Source: DAONDZ01 sp964517555 (GTDB lineage Bacteria > Patescibacteriota > Patescibacteriia > Patescibacteriales > UBA12465). Taken from it: a stretch of 48,362 nt of DNA. The position numbers and the translations under genes were made by a program. The DNA lies in assembly GCA_964517555.1 (NCBI GenBank), contig CAZFEF010000004.1, positions 1-48,362 of the forward strand, written 5' to 3'. The notes beneath the pieces are model-generated. The model was given only the letters and a program-made list of their open reading frames with translations. It was not told the origin of the DNA and made no database searches. Each line of letters begins with the position of its first letter. Within the stretch, counting starts at the first letter, position 1. Shown here in pieces: positions 15,859 to 25,021 of this stretch.

Positions 15859-18800
15859 ATGCTTAATCCAATAAAAACCAGCGACTTCGATGCCATCAGA
15901 TTAAAATTAGCTTCTCCGGAAGAAGTCTTATCCTGGAGCCATGGTGAAGTCACTCGGCCAGAAACTATCAATTATCGGACCCAGAAACCAGAACGGGATG
16001 GTTTATTCTGTGAACGTATTTTCGGTCCGACTAAAGATTGGGAATGCGCTTGTGGTAAATATAAGAAAATTCGGTATAAAGGCGTCGTTTGCGACAAGTG
16101 CGGCGTGGAAGTTACTCGTAGTGTGGTTCGTCGTGAGCATATGGGCCATATTTCTTTGCAGGTTCCAGCTACTCATGTCTGGTTCTTGCGCGGCCTATCT
16201 TCTAAGATCGGTTTAGTGCTTAATTTAAGTATTCAGTCCCTGGAAAAGGTGGTCTATTTTGCTAACTTTATCGTGACTGATGTGGACGAAAGTTTAAAAG
16301 AGGCCACTTTGGAGCAGGTGAAGCGGGAGTACAAGAGCAAGAAAAAGAACATTGAGGACGAATATCAGAAGCATTTTAAAGAAGCCAAGGAAAAGATTGA
16401 AAAAGATGATGCCCTAAAGATGAAGGAAGAAAAAACCACTAAATTAGACTTCGATTACGAAACCGCCAAGAAGGAATTAAAAGATTTAAAACCGCTCTTG
16501 ATTTTAACCGAACAAGAATATCAGACTTTGAGTTTGAAATTTGGTCATTTGTTCGAAGCTTCTATTGGAGCCGAAGCCGTTCGCAAATTGTTGTCTAAAA
16601 TAAATCTGGAAAAGAGCATTAAGAAGTTAGAGGAGAAACTAGAAACCAGTCCGGAGGCTAAACGCGAGAAGATTATCAAGCGTTTGAAACTTTTGAAAAA
16701 TTTCCGCAACAACAATATTCGTCCAGAATGGATGGTGCTTAATGTTTTGCCGGTAATCCCGCCAGACTTACGACCGATGGTTGCCTTGGACGGTGGTCGT
16801 TTTGCCGCCTCTGATTTAAACGATTTANNNNNNNNNNGAGTGATTAATCGCAACAATCGTCTAAAACAGTTGATTGATTTGAACGCTCCGGAGGTTATTT
16901 GCCGCAACGAAAAACGTATGTTGCAAGAAGCGGTCGACTCCCTCTTGGACAACTCATCCAGAAATACCAAGACTGTTACTGCCTCTACCGGTCAGAAGAG
17001 ACAATTAAAATCCTTGGCCGATACTTTAAAGGGAAAACAGGGACGCTTCCGCCAGAACTTATTGGGTAAACGTGTTGACTATTCCGGTCGCTCGGTCATC
17101 GTAGTTAATCCAAAATTGAATTTGGATCAATGCGGTTTGCCGAAGATTATGGCCCTTGAGCTTTTTAAGCCGTTTATTATCAGTCAATTAATTAAGCGAG
17201 AGATTGTGCATAATGTGCGCAGCGCTTCTCGTTATATCGAAGCTGGACACGATGAGGTTTGGGATATTTTGGAAGAAATAGTTAAAGGCGCTTATGTCCT
17301 TTTAAATCGTGCTCCTACTTTGCATCGTTTAGGTATCCAGGCCTTCAAGCCGGTTCTGATCGAGGGTAAGGCTATCCAGATTCACCCCTTAGTTTGTACC
17401 GCTTTCAATGCTGACTTTGATGGTGATCAGATGGCCGTTCATGTGCCTTTAACCAAGGAGGCTGTAGCTGAGGCCAGGGACATCATGTTGTCTTCTCATA
17501 ATCTATTGAAGCCGGCCACTGGTGATCCGATTGTTACTCCTTCTCAGGATATCGTCTGGGGCGCCTATTATATCACTTTTAATAACCGGGACTTTGAATC
17601 GAAGGACGAGAAGACTCTCCGTAGTTTCTATAGCCAAGATGAGGCTAATTTAGCCTACGAACACAAATATATTGATCTGCATGAACCGATCCGTGTTCGC
17701 TTGACTGACGGTCAATTGATTCGCACCACGGTGGGACGGGTAATTTTCAACACCATTATCCCTGAGGGCTTACGTTTCGTTAATGAAGTGGTGGGCAAGG
17801 GTAAAATCAAGAGCTTGATTCGTGAATGCTTAAATCTCTATGGCGAAGAAGAGACTGTAAAATTTATTGATAATTTGAAGAATAAGAGTTTTGATTTCAT
17901 CACTAAATCTGGATTGTCTTGGGGTTTTGGCGATTTGCCTAATTTGCCAGCCAAAGATATTTTGATTAAAGAGGCCAGTTTGGAGGTGGAAAAAATTCGT
18001 GATCAGTATGAAGAAGGTTTGCTAACCGAGAGTGAGCGTTATAATAAGGTGATCGAAACTTGGACCAATACTAAGGAAAAAATTGCTGATATTTGCAAGG
18101 CCAGTTTGTCGGACATCTTACCTCTTTATTCCATGATCGAATCCGGAGCTCGTGGCTCTTGGTCACAGCCGGTGCAGATTTTGGGCATGAAGGGTTTGGT
18201 GACATCTCCTTCAGGAGCGATTATTGAATTGCCGGTTAAGGGTAATTTCAAGGCCGGGTTTGGAGTATTGGAGTACTTTATTTCCACCCACGCTACTCGT
18301 AAAGGTTTGTCTGATACCGCTTTGCGTACTGCTAACGCCGGTTATTTAACTCGTCGTCTGGTGGACGTGGCCCAGGATGTGATTATTACCGAAGAAGATT
18401 GTGGCGACACCGAAGGTTTAATACTAACCAAAAAAGATAGCGATGATGTCGGTGAGGATTTCTACAAAAAGATTTCTGGCCGCTTCTTGGCTAAAGATGT
18501 TTTAGACGCGAAAGGCAAAATTTTGGCCACCGCTGGTGATTTGGTGGGCGATGAAGTGGTTAAAGCCCTAAAGACTAATAATATTGTTGAGATTTGCATC
18601 CGTTCAGTTCTAAGCTGCCATTTACACAAGGGCGTTTGCGCCAAGTGTTATGGTTATGACTTGGCCTATAATCGGGCGGTTAAACTAGGGACTACTGTTG
18701 GTATTATCGCCGCTCAATCTATCGGTGAGCCGGGTACGCAATTGACCATGAGAACCTTCCATACTGGAGGTGTAGCCGGTTCTGATGATATCACTCAGGG

Positions 18801-19566
18801 TTTGCCGCGCGTTGAAGAAATTTTTGAATCTCGAGCTCCGAAGAAAAAGGCTTTGATCGCCGATGTCGATGGTTTGATCAAGATTGAATTCGCTCAGAAG
18901 GTAATTAAAGACAAAGATGGCAAAGAAATCATGGTTAACAGTACTCAGGAGAAGATTTTAAAGCTTTGTTTTGAAGAGAAAGATGAGAAGGGCAAATTAG
19001 TAGAGAAGGTTAAAGAATATATTATTCCTCGCGGTACTATGATCTGGGTGCGAGAAGGTGATCGAGTTAAAAAAGGCGATCGCTTGACTGAGGGTAGTTT
19101 CAATCTAAGGGAGTTATATGAGCTTTGCGGTCGATTGGCTGTTCAGCAATACGTTATCCGTGAAATTCAGTATGTCTATTCTTCTCAGGGCCAACTGCTA
19201 AACGACAAGCACGTGGAAATTATCGCTCGACAAATGTTCTCACGTTATTTAGTCAAAGATCCGGGTGATACTAACTTATTACCTGGAGAGGTGGTGGAAG
19301 AAGAGGTTTTATTTGAAGCCAATAAAGAAGCCAAGCTCCCGGCTAAAGGCGAGAGATTGTTATTGGGTATTACTAAGACTTCGCTTTCCACTGATAGTTT
19401 CTTGTCAGCCGCTTCCTTCCAGGAGACTCCTCGGGTCTTGATCGAGGCCGCGGTTTCTGGCAAGATTGATTATTTGGAGGGTCTAAAGGAAAACGTCATT
19501 ATCGGCCGTTTGATCCCAGCCGGCACCGGTTATGAGGGCAAACGCAAGCGGGCCGTCTATCGCTAA
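15859..19566 (+). CDS. rpoC: DNA-directed RNA polymerase subunit beta' (contains assembly gap)
   Basis: About 1235 aa. The N-terminal zinc site is ECACG...CDKCG (about 65-84). A lysine/glutamate-rich coiled segment follows at about 150-210. The catalytic NADFDGDQMAVH motif begins near residue 516 with its three Asp. The second zinc site is C...CHLHKGVCAKC, and the trigger-loop region TMRTFHTGG is present. Ten Ns at 16828-16837 interrupt the universally conserved NDL-YRR-VINRNNR segment but leave the frame open. Starts 25 nt after rpoB and ends at a strong terminator. Confidence 0.97.
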   Translation: MLNPIKTSDFDAIRLKLASPEEVLSWSHGEVTRPETINYRTQKPERDGLFCERIFGPTKDWECACGKYKKIRYKGVVCDKCGVEVTRSVVRREHMGHISLQVPATHVWFLRGLSSKIGLVLNLSIQSLEKVVYFANFIVTDVDESLKEATLEQVKREYKSKKKNIEDEYQKHFKEAKEKIEKDDALKMKEEKTTKLDFDYETAKKELKDLKPLLILTEQEYQTLSLKFGHLFEASIGAEAVRKLLSKINLEKSIKKLEEKLETSPEAKREKIIKRLKLLKNFRNNNIRPEWMVLNVLPVIPPDLRPMVALDGGRFAASDLNDLXXXXVINRNNRLKQLIDLNAPEVICRNEKRMLQEAVDSLLDNSSRNTKTVTASTGQKRQLKSLADTLKGKQGRFRQNLLGKRVDYSGRSVIVVNPKLNLDQCGLPKIMALELFKPFIISQLIKREIVHNVRSASRYIEAGHDEVWDILEEIVKGAYVLLNRAPTLHRLGIQAFKPVLIEGKAIQIHPLVCTAFNADFDGDQMAVHVPLTKEAVAEARDIMLSSHNLLKPATGDPIVTPSQDIVWGAYYITFNNRDFESKDEKTLRSFYSQDEANLAYEHKYIDLHEPIRVRLTDGQLIRTTVGRVIFNTIIPEGLRFVNEVVGKGKIKSLIRECLNLYGEEETVKFIDNLKNKSFDFITKSGLSWGFGDLPNLPAKDILIKEASLEVEKIRDQYEEGLLTESERYNKVIETWTNTKEKIADICKASLSDILPLYSMIESGARGSWSQPVQILGMKGLVTSPSGAIIELPVKGNFKAGFGVLEYFISTHATRKGLSDTALRTANAGYLTRRLVDVAQDVIITEEDCGDTEGLILTKKDSDDVGEDFYKKISGRFLAKDVLDAKGKILATAGDLVGDEVVKALKTNNIVEICIRSVLSCHLHKGVCAKCYGYDLAYNRAVKLGTTVGIIAAQSIGEPGTQLTMRTFHTGGVAGSDDITQGLPRVEEIFESRAPKKKALIADVDGLIKIEFAQKVIKDKDGKEIMVNSTQEKILKLCFEEKDEKGKLVEKVKEYIIPRGTMIWVREGDRVKKGDRLTEGSFNLRELYELCGRLAVQQYVIREIQYVYSSQGQLLNDKHVEIIARQMFSRYLVKDPGDTNLLPGEVVEEEVLFEANKEAKLPAKGERLLLGITKTSLSTDSFLSAASFQETPRVLIEAAVSGKIDYLEGLKENVIIGRLIPAGTGYEGKRKRAVYR
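16828..16837. other. Assembly gap of 10 N inside rpoC
   Basis: The Ns fall between codons for NDL and VINRNNRL. In RpoC exactly three residues (YRR) normally lie there, which is 9 nt including the visible GA. The record holds 12 nt, so the true gap should be 7 bases, not 10. The run of Ns is most likely a scaffold placeholder. Confidence 0.95.
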
Positions 19567-19584
19567 TGTACTATTTATATAAGC

Positions 19585-19614
19585 AAAAGACCCTGGAATC
19601 CAGGGTCTTTTACT
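19585..19614 (+). terminator. Intrinsic terminator of rpoBC
   Basis: A perfect 12-bp stem (AAAAGACCCTGG / CCAGGGTCTTTT) with a 3-nt loop, followed by a T-rich run. It begins 18 nt after the rpoC stop codon. It may also work in reverse because of the A-tract on its left. Confidence 0.9.
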
Positions 19615-19615
19615 T

Positions 19616-19644
19616 TTGTCCCCTAGGCTTAATTTTGCTATACT
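19616..19644 (+). promoter_or_regulatory. Promoter of the 19659-24937 operon
   Basis: TTGTCC (19616-19621), a 17-bp spacer and TATACT (19639-19644) with an upstream TGC giving an extended -10. It lies directly behind the rpoBC terminator. The -10 ends 14 nt before the ATG at 19659, so the leader is at most about 8 nt. Confidence 0.7.
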
Positions 19645-19658
19645 ATCTATAGCTAGTT

Positions 19659-21071
19659 ATGAAAAAAATTACTCCTAAAATTAAGCTGCGTTTTATCTTG
19701 TGGGGCCTGATATTTCTGGCCTTAGTCTTTTTTTTGATTCGAGCTGTTTCCCCCAGCGGCCGTTTAGCGGGAGAGTATCAGCCTCAAGGGATTAACTTCT
19801 GGGGTGGGCAGGGGATAGTCGGGCCTTTAGGCCCGAGTGATCGCTTGGCTTGGTCTGACAAATCTTTGCGTTTGATTAAATCTCCCGCCTATTTTTCAGT
19901 CTTTAGCCCGCGGGAGTTCAAGCAAGCCACCTTAACCTTGACCTATCGTAATCTTGACGTCATTCAGCAGAAAACGATTGATGCCGGAGTGCTCTTGGAT
20001 GAAAAGTTGTGGCGGTTTGATGTTTTGGGAATAGAGAATTTGGCCCTCGAGAATTTGATGACTTCTTGGGAGCGGCAAGACGATGGCACTCAAATTATTC
20101 TATCAAATCCTAGCGCTGAATCTAAGTTGCGTTCAGCTTGGCCGCGAGTGGCGACCTATCAAACCGATTATCAATTATATTTGGCTAAAGTTATTAAGCC
20201 GTTCGATGTCTCCGGTGATTATTCTTGGCCTAAATTGCGTGGCGATTCCCAATTTTTGGTTTTGTTAAACGATCAGCCGTTGCGGTTTGAATTTTCTTTC
20301 TCTGATTTGAATCGTAATAATCAAGTTGGCGGCGATCCCATCGTTGTTTTGATCTATGATCAGAATAATCAGGTGGTAACTAGTCATGAGATTGAAGACC
20401 CAGGAGGAGCGGTAGCCACTGAAGAATTGATCGATCGTGGCGGTTGGCAACTGTACCGATCAGGCCTGGATCCTGGTTGGTATCGGGTAGAGATTAGGGC
20501 CAATGATGATATTGTCAGCCAGGTTCAAACCAAAAATTCCTTAGTGGCTTTATCCGGGAAGGCTTGGTTATTCGAGCCGGCTACTCTTTTTACCTCTAGT
20601 CCGGTTTTACGGTCCAAAACTAAAAATCATAATAGTTTAGGGGAAATAATTTTTGCTGATCAAAAAATAATTTTAACCAAAACCGATGAAATCTACAAAG
20701 CCGCTACTTCAGTTTCGGGATCTAGAAAAATATTGTCAGCTCGAGGTGATGTGTTTTTGGAGGTTGCCGGTGAATTATCCCTAGATTCTAATTTTCCATT
20801 TGCCTTGCGCTCCCAGGAGCTATCGCCTGATTCTAATTTAGCGGAAATTGATATGATTAGGGCTAATTATAGTCCGCCTCGAGACTTGGTTGATGGCTGG
20901 CGCCAGCAAACTGTTACCTTTGATTTAAATTCTGCTTGGCGACGGCAAGGTTTTTATAAGTTCATGTTGTCGTTACCGGATCTAACTACCGGGGTGGAGA
21001 TTGGATCAATTAAGGTTGAGCTTACCGGGCAAAGTTTAGGCGGCAAGATTAAGAAGATTTTTAAATTATGA
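19659..21071 (+). CDS. Membrane-anchored exported protein of unknown function
   Basis: 470 aa, not recognised. A basic N-terminus and one hydrophobic helix (about 10-29) form an uncleaved anchor or signal. The remainder is soluble, Trp- and Ser-rich, and looks beta-strand-rich; it should lie outside the membrane. A segment near 255-275 (GGWQLYRSGLDPGWYRVEI) reads like a beta-sandwich strand pair. It begins a four-gene operon and overlaps the next small membrane protein by 4 nt (ATGA), so the two probably act together. The operon partners acyl-CoA synthetase and MurJ give little clue beyond a possible envelope role. Confidence 0.7.
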   Translation: MKKITPKIKLRFILWGLIFLALVFFLIRAVSPSGRLAGEYQPQGINFWGGQGIVGPLGPSDRLAWSDKSLRLIKSPAYFSVFSPREFKQATLTLTYRNLDVIQQKTIDAGVLLDEKLWRFDVLGIENLALENLMTSWERQDDGTQIILSNPSAESKLRSAWPRVATYQTDYQLYLAKVIKPFDVSGDYSWPKLRGDSQFLVLLNDQPLRFEFSFSDLNRNNQVGGDPIVVLIYDQNNQVVTSHEIEDPGGAVATEELIDRGGWQLYRSGLDPGWYRVEIRANDDIVSQVQTKNSLVALSGKAWLFEPATLFTSSPVLRSKTKNHNSLGEIIFADQKIILTKTDEIYKAATSVSGSRKILSARGDVFLEVAGELSLDSNFPFALRSQELSPDSNLAEIDMIRANYSPPRDLVDGWRQQTVTFDLNSAWRRQGFYKFMLSLPDLTTGVEIGSIKVELTGQSLGGKIKKIFKL

Positions 21072-21253
21072 AGAAGCTATCAGTCGAGATTATTATTAGA
21101 GAAGTTTTTTGGGCGGTTACTGGCGCCTTAGTTTTGTTTGTGATTTTAGAGGTAATTAAACCATTTTCAGTTTTAAGCTATTTTAATCTGAATTATTTGG
21201 TGATATTATGGATTATAACGGCCCTAGCCGTGATCTTTAGACGGACTAATTAA
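21068..21253 (+). CDS. 61-aa two-helix membrane protein
   Basis: 61 aa with two hydrophobic segments (about 12-30 and 38-56), a basic start and a basic end (FRRTN), so both termini probably face the cytoplasm. Its ATG overlaps the stop of the preceding gene as ATGA, implying translational coupling to the exported protein at 19659. No family is recognised. It could be a membrane partner or stabiliser of that protein. Confidence 0.65.
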   Translation: MKKLSVEIIIREVFWAVTGALVLFVILEVIKPFSVLSYFNLNYLVILWIITALAVIFRRTN

Positions 21254-21259
21254 TTTATT

Positions 21260-23290
21260 ATGAAACTCGACTACTTTTTTCGACCTCGTTCAGTGGCCAT
21301 TATCGGCGCCTCCCGCAGTCCGCGCAAAATTGGACATCAGATTTTGGCTAATTTAATCACTGGCGGTTATCAAGGAAAAATATATCCGGTCAATCCGGCG
21401 GCTAGAAATATTTTAAACCATCAGGTCTATTCCAGTATTAATATTATCAAAGATAGAGTCGATTTGGCGGTTTTAGCGCTCCCAGCCGCCTTAGTTTTGC
21501 CAGAACTAGAGAATTGCGGCCGCCAAGGCGTCAAAAATGTCATTGTCATTGCCGCCGGCTTTGGAGAGCTGTCAGCCGCCGGCAAAAAAGCGGAATTGGA
21601 GATGAAGGCTATCGCTAAAAAGTACCAATTAAATATTTTAGGACCTAATTGTTTGGGGTTAATTAGTTCTCAGTCTAAATTAAATGCTAGTTTTGCCGGT
21701 TATCGCGGTTTTAACGATATTACGCGAAGGCATAATATTGCTTTAGTTTCCCAATCTGGAGCTATCGCCAGCTCCATTTTGGATTTTGCTGATTCTAATC
21801 ACATTGGTTTATCTCATTTCGTTAGCTTGGGCAACAAGGCCGATCTAGATGAAGCTGACATTTTTGCTTATCTAATTACTGATCGTCAAACCGAAATGGT
21901 GGCAGTTTATTTAGAGCAGATCAAAGACGGTTCTCGTTTTCTGAAACAGCTATCCCGTTTGGCCAAGGTTAAGCCGGTGGTGGTTTTAAAAGCTGGGCAG
22001 ACTTTGGCCGGCCAAGAAGCCGCCAAATCTCATACTGGCAGTCTGGTTGGTTCTTACAGCGCCACCAAGACAGCCGTGGCGAGTACCGGCGCTATTATGG
22101 TTGATGATTTATCTTCTTTATTTGATTTGTTAATCATGGCCACTAGATGGAGAAAGATTAATAATCATAACCTTAGTATAGTTTCCAATGCCGGTGGTCC
22201 ATTAGTCCTAAGCGCTGATTTAGCTCTAACCCATGGCTTGGCCTTGCCAGTTTTATCAGCTTCAGTTGTCAAAAAATTGGGTTTAAAGATGCCACCTTTA
22301 GTTCAGCGACGTAATCCGTTGGATATTCTAGGCGATGCCGATGCCGAGCGCTATCATTTATCCTTAGAAGTTATTTTAGCTGATGCTAATTGTCGAAACC
22401 TGTTAGTGATTCTCACTCCGCAGACTATTACTGAGGTTAAGGCTAGTGCTGAAGCTATTGTGGCTGTGGCGAGAAAGTATAAAGACAAAATGATCAGCGC
22501 GGTTTTTATCGGTGGAAAGGAGGTGGCTGCTGGTATCAAGTTATTGCGTCAGAATTTTATTCCCGTGTTTGCTTATCCCGAATCAGCCATCGCCGCTTTA
22601 GCTAAGATGTCAGCTTATTATCATAACTTATCTCGGGCTAGGTTTTGCCAGATAGCGCCAATCAAGAAACTCGATTCTCCCGACCAATTATTAGATTTTT
22701 TAGAATCACTTAATTTATTAAAACGCTATAATTTGCCGATCGCCACTACTAGAAGGATGCCGAATAAGATTGATAAGTTGTCCTATCCTCTGGCCGCTAA
22801 AATTGTCGGCCCAAATCTAATTCACAAAAGTGAATATCGAGCTGTTTTCCCTAAAGTTGAAAGCGCTAAAGAGTTGAAACGATTATCCAAGAATCCACTT
22901 TTGAAACAATCTGATAATTATCTGGTGATTCAAGAGCGAATTGAGGGGGGCGTGGAGATGATTTTAGGTTTTAAGCGTGATACAGTATTCGGTCCGATAA
23001 TGATGTTGGGTTATGGTGGTGTTTATACCGAAGTTTTTCAGGATACAGTTTTATCTCTGGCCGACTTAGATCTGGCTCGAGCCACTGAGCTTATTTCTCG
23101 ATTAAAGGTATATCCTTTGCTTTCTGGAGTTAGAACGGGGCGGAAATTAGCTCTTAGGGAATTGGCTAAGGCCTTGGTAAATTTGACTAAATTAGCTCAA
23201 AAACACCCGGAAATAAAAGAATTAGATATCAATCCCTTGTTTGTTTCGGAAAATAAAGTTAAAGTGGCCGACGTTCGTATTATCATTTAA
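21260..23290 (+). CDS. Acetate (acyl)-CoA ligase, ADP-forming, fused alpha-beta chain
   Basis: 676 aa. A CoA-binding Rossmann domain is at the N-terminus (SVAIIGASRSPRKIG), then succinyl-CoA-synthetase-like domains with GPNCLGL and SQSGAIASSI. The phosphorylated His258 sits in KSHTGSLVGS, at the same place as in characterised archaeal enzymes. An ATP-grasp beta domain occupies about 465-676 (HKSEYRAVFPKVE, MLGYGGVYTE, ELDINPLF). It converts acetyl-CoA, ADP and phosphate into acetate, CoA and ATP, the energy-yielding last step of pyruvate or amino-acid fermentation. It pairs functionally with the ferredoxin oxidoreductase at 30263-34480. Other short acyl-CoAs are possible. Protein acetyltransferases share the fold, but the C-terminal GNAT domain is absent. 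Confidence 0.9.
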   Translation: MKLDYFFRPRSVAIIGASRSPRKIGHQILANLITGGYQGKIYPVNPAARNILNHQVYSSINIIKDRVDLAVLALPAALVLPELENCGRQGVKNVIVIAAGFGELSAAGKKAELEMKAIAKKYQLNILGPNCLGLISSQSKLNASFAGYRGFNDITRRHNIALVSQSGAIASSILDFADSNHIGLSHFVSLGNKADLDEADIFAYLITDRQTEMVAVYLEQIKDGSRFLKQLSRLAKVKPVVVLKAGQTLAGQEAAKSHTGSLVGSYSATKTAVASTGAIMVDDLSSLFDLLIMATRWRKINNHNLSIVSNAGGPLVLSADLALTHGLALPVLSASVVKKLGLKMPPLVQRRNPLDILGDADAERYHLSLEVILADANCRNLLVILTPQTITEVKASAEAIVAVARKYKDKMISAVFIGGKEVAAGIKLLRQNFIPVFAYPESAIAALAKMSAYYHNLSRARFCQIAPIKKLDSPDQLLDFLESLNLLKRYNLPIATTRRMPNKIDKLSYPLAAKIVGPNLIHKSEYRAVFPKVESAKELKRLSKNPLLKQSDNYLVIQERIEGGVEMILGFKRDTVFGPIMMLGYGGVYTEVFQDTVLSLADLDLARATELISRLKVYPLLSGVRTGRKLALRELAKALVNLTKLAQKHPEIKELDINPLFVSENKVKVADVRIII

Positions 23291-23293
23291 TCT

Positions 23294-24937
23294 ATGCTAG
23301 CCAGATTCTTAAATCGACAAACTCATAATATTGCCATGGCCGCCTTTTTGGTGGGAGTTTTTTCTTTAGCCTCTAGAGTACTGGGTATAGTTCGAGATAG
23401 GATACTGGCTTCTCAATTCGGGGCTTCAGCCACCTTGGACATTTATTATAGTGCTTTTAGGATTCCGGATTTGATTTATAATCTTTTGATCCTAGGCGCT
23501 TTGTCGGCCGGTTTTATTCCGGTGCTTTCCGGCTTAATCAAAGACTTTCGGGGTAGCGCTAAAACCGATCTTTTTAGCGGTTTGAATCGCCCAGCTTGGA
23601 ATTTGGTTAACAACATGCTCAATTCTTTGTTCTTGTTGTTGTTAGTCCTGTCCGGTTTGGGAATTATCTTTGCTCCTCAGTTAGTTTCTTGGATCTCTCC
23701 TGGTTTTTCTCCGGAGAACCAGGAGACGACCGTCCAACTGACTAGGATTATGTTTTTTTCTCCGATATTTTTAGGATTATCCGGAGTTTTAGGGGGAGTA
23801 TTGCAGTCGTTTAAAAACTTTTTAATTTATTCTTTGGCCCCGATCATGTACAATCTGGGGATTATAATTGGCGCTTGGTTCTTCGTGCCCGTTTGGGGGA
23901 TATCTGGTTTGGCTTGGGGCGTGGCCTTGGGGGCCGCTTTGCATTTTTTGATTCAAATTCCTTCCGTTCTGTTGTTGGGCTATCGTTTTCGTCTGTTTAT
24001 CAATTGGCGAGAAACCAATTTTCGCCAAATCGTGAAGATGATGGTTCCTAGGACATTAAGTTTGGCCATTGCTCAGATCAATCTTTTAATCATTACCATC
24101 ATCGCCTCGCTTCTGCCCGGCGGTTCTCTAGCAGTTTTCAATTTTGCTAATAATCTGCAGTCATTTCCCGTTGGTATCTTCGGTATTTCTTTTGCCGTGG
24201 CCGCTTTCCCGGTATTGTCTCAGTTTGCTTTTGACCGGGAAAAGTTGATTAGCAATTTTTCTTCTACGGTGCGACAAATATTATTTTTCATCATTCCAGC
24301 GACCGTCTTGCTTTTGACGTTGCGGGCTCAAATTATTCGGATAATCTTGGGGGCGGGAAAATTTAATTGGGAGGATACTATTTTAACCATGAATGCTCTG
24401 GGTTTTTTCGCACTCAGTTTATTTGCCCAAGCCTTAGTACCGCTTTTGACACGGGTTTTTTATGCCCGACATGATTCTCGGCGGCCGTTGTATGTTGGTT
24501 TGGTGGTGGTGTTGGTCAACATCGTCCTGTCTTGGTTTCTGGGAAAGAAGATGGGGGTGGCTGGTTTGGCCTTGGCTTTTTCCTTGAGTAATATTTTAAA
24601 CTTTATTTTGCTTTGGCTCTGGCTATGGGCTAGAGTTGGTGAATTAGATCAAAAACGAATATTATTTTCAACTTTCAAATTTTCTTTGGCCGGAGTGGGT
24701 GCTGGTTTCATGATCCAGGCCGCCAAGGTTTTGATTTCCCCTTATGTCAACATGCATTCTTTCTGGGGAATAACTACCCAGGGGCTTATGGCCGGTTTAG
24801 TGGGGGTATTGGGATACCTTTTTCTTTGCCATTTGCTGAGGGCCGAAGAGCTGGATCACTTCCTGGCCTTGATTTCTCGTCGTTTACCCTGGCGCCGTTT
24901 GAAGGTGGGCGATCAAGGTGAGGCTCGGGGGTTATAA
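23294..24937 (+). CDS. murJ: Lipid II flippase MurJ (MviN)
   Basis: 547 aa with about 14 membrane helices. The N-terminal signature SLASRVLGIVRDRILASQFG and YSAFRIPDLIYNLL matches MurJ/MviN and sets it apart from the Wzx-like protein at 6200. It moves the peptidoglycan precursor lipid II to the outer face of the membrane. It starts 3 nt after the acyl-CoA synthetase and ends the operon. Together with the MurE-like ligase and the L,D-transpeptidase it shows that the cell makes a peptidoglycan-type wall. Confidence 0.93.
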   Translation: MLARFLNRQTHNIAMAAFLVGVFSLASRVLGIVRDRILASQFGASATLDIYYSAFRIPDLIYNLLILGALSAGFIPVLSGLIKDFRGSAKTDLFSGLNRPAWNLVNNMLNSLFLLLLVLSGLGIIFAPQLVSWISPGFSPENQETTVQLTRIMFFSPIFLGLSGVLGGVLQSFKNFLIYSLAPIMYNLGIIIGAWFFVPVWGISGLAWGVALGAALHFLIQIPSVLLLGYRFRLFINWRETNFRQIVKMMVPRTLSLAIAQINLLIITIIASLLPGGSLAVFNFANNLQSFPVGIFGISFAVAAFPVLSQFAFDREKLISNFSSTVRQILFFIIPATVLLLTLRAQIIRIILGAGKFNWEDTILTMNALGFFALSLFAQALVPLLTRVFYARHDSRRPLYVGLVVVLVNIVLSWFLGKKMGVAGLALAFSLSNILNFILLWLWLWARVGELDQKRILFSTFKFSLAGVGAGFMIQAAKVLISPYVNMHSFWGITTQGLMAGLVGVLGYLFLCHLLRAEELDHFLALISRRLPWRRLKVGDQGEARGL

Positions 24938-24966
24938 TTGACCAAAGACCTAAAATACATTAAGAT
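24938..24966 (+). promoter_or_regulatory. Weak candidate promoter for lepA
   Basis: TTGACC (24938-24943), a 17-bp spacer and TAAGAT (24961-24966). The -35 is good, the -10 matches only four of six. It would place the hairpin at 24979-25000 at the very start of the lepA leader. Confidence 0.3.
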
Positions 24967-24978
24967 AAAGGCAGGTTT

Positions 24979-25006
24979 AGCGATATGCAACCATATCGCT
25001 TTATTT
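24979..25006 (+). terminator. Hairpin between murJ and lepA, probable terminator
   Basis: AGCGATATG / CATATCGCT form a perfect 9-bp stem with a CAAC loop, followed by TTATTT. It most likely ends the murJ transcript. If the promoter at 24938 is real it would instead act as a leader hairpin or attenuator for lepA. Confidence 0.55.
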
Positions 25007-25021
25007 ATATCTTTTTGACCT

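Noticed and set aside
16828..16837. Frameshift or pseudogene in rpoC
   Set aside because: The interruption is made of Ns and both flanks are fully conserved in the same frame, so it is an assembly gap.
16545..16970. A 141-codon minus-strand frame across the rpoC gap
   Set aside because: It is only open because of the N run and lies opposite conserved RpoC sequence.
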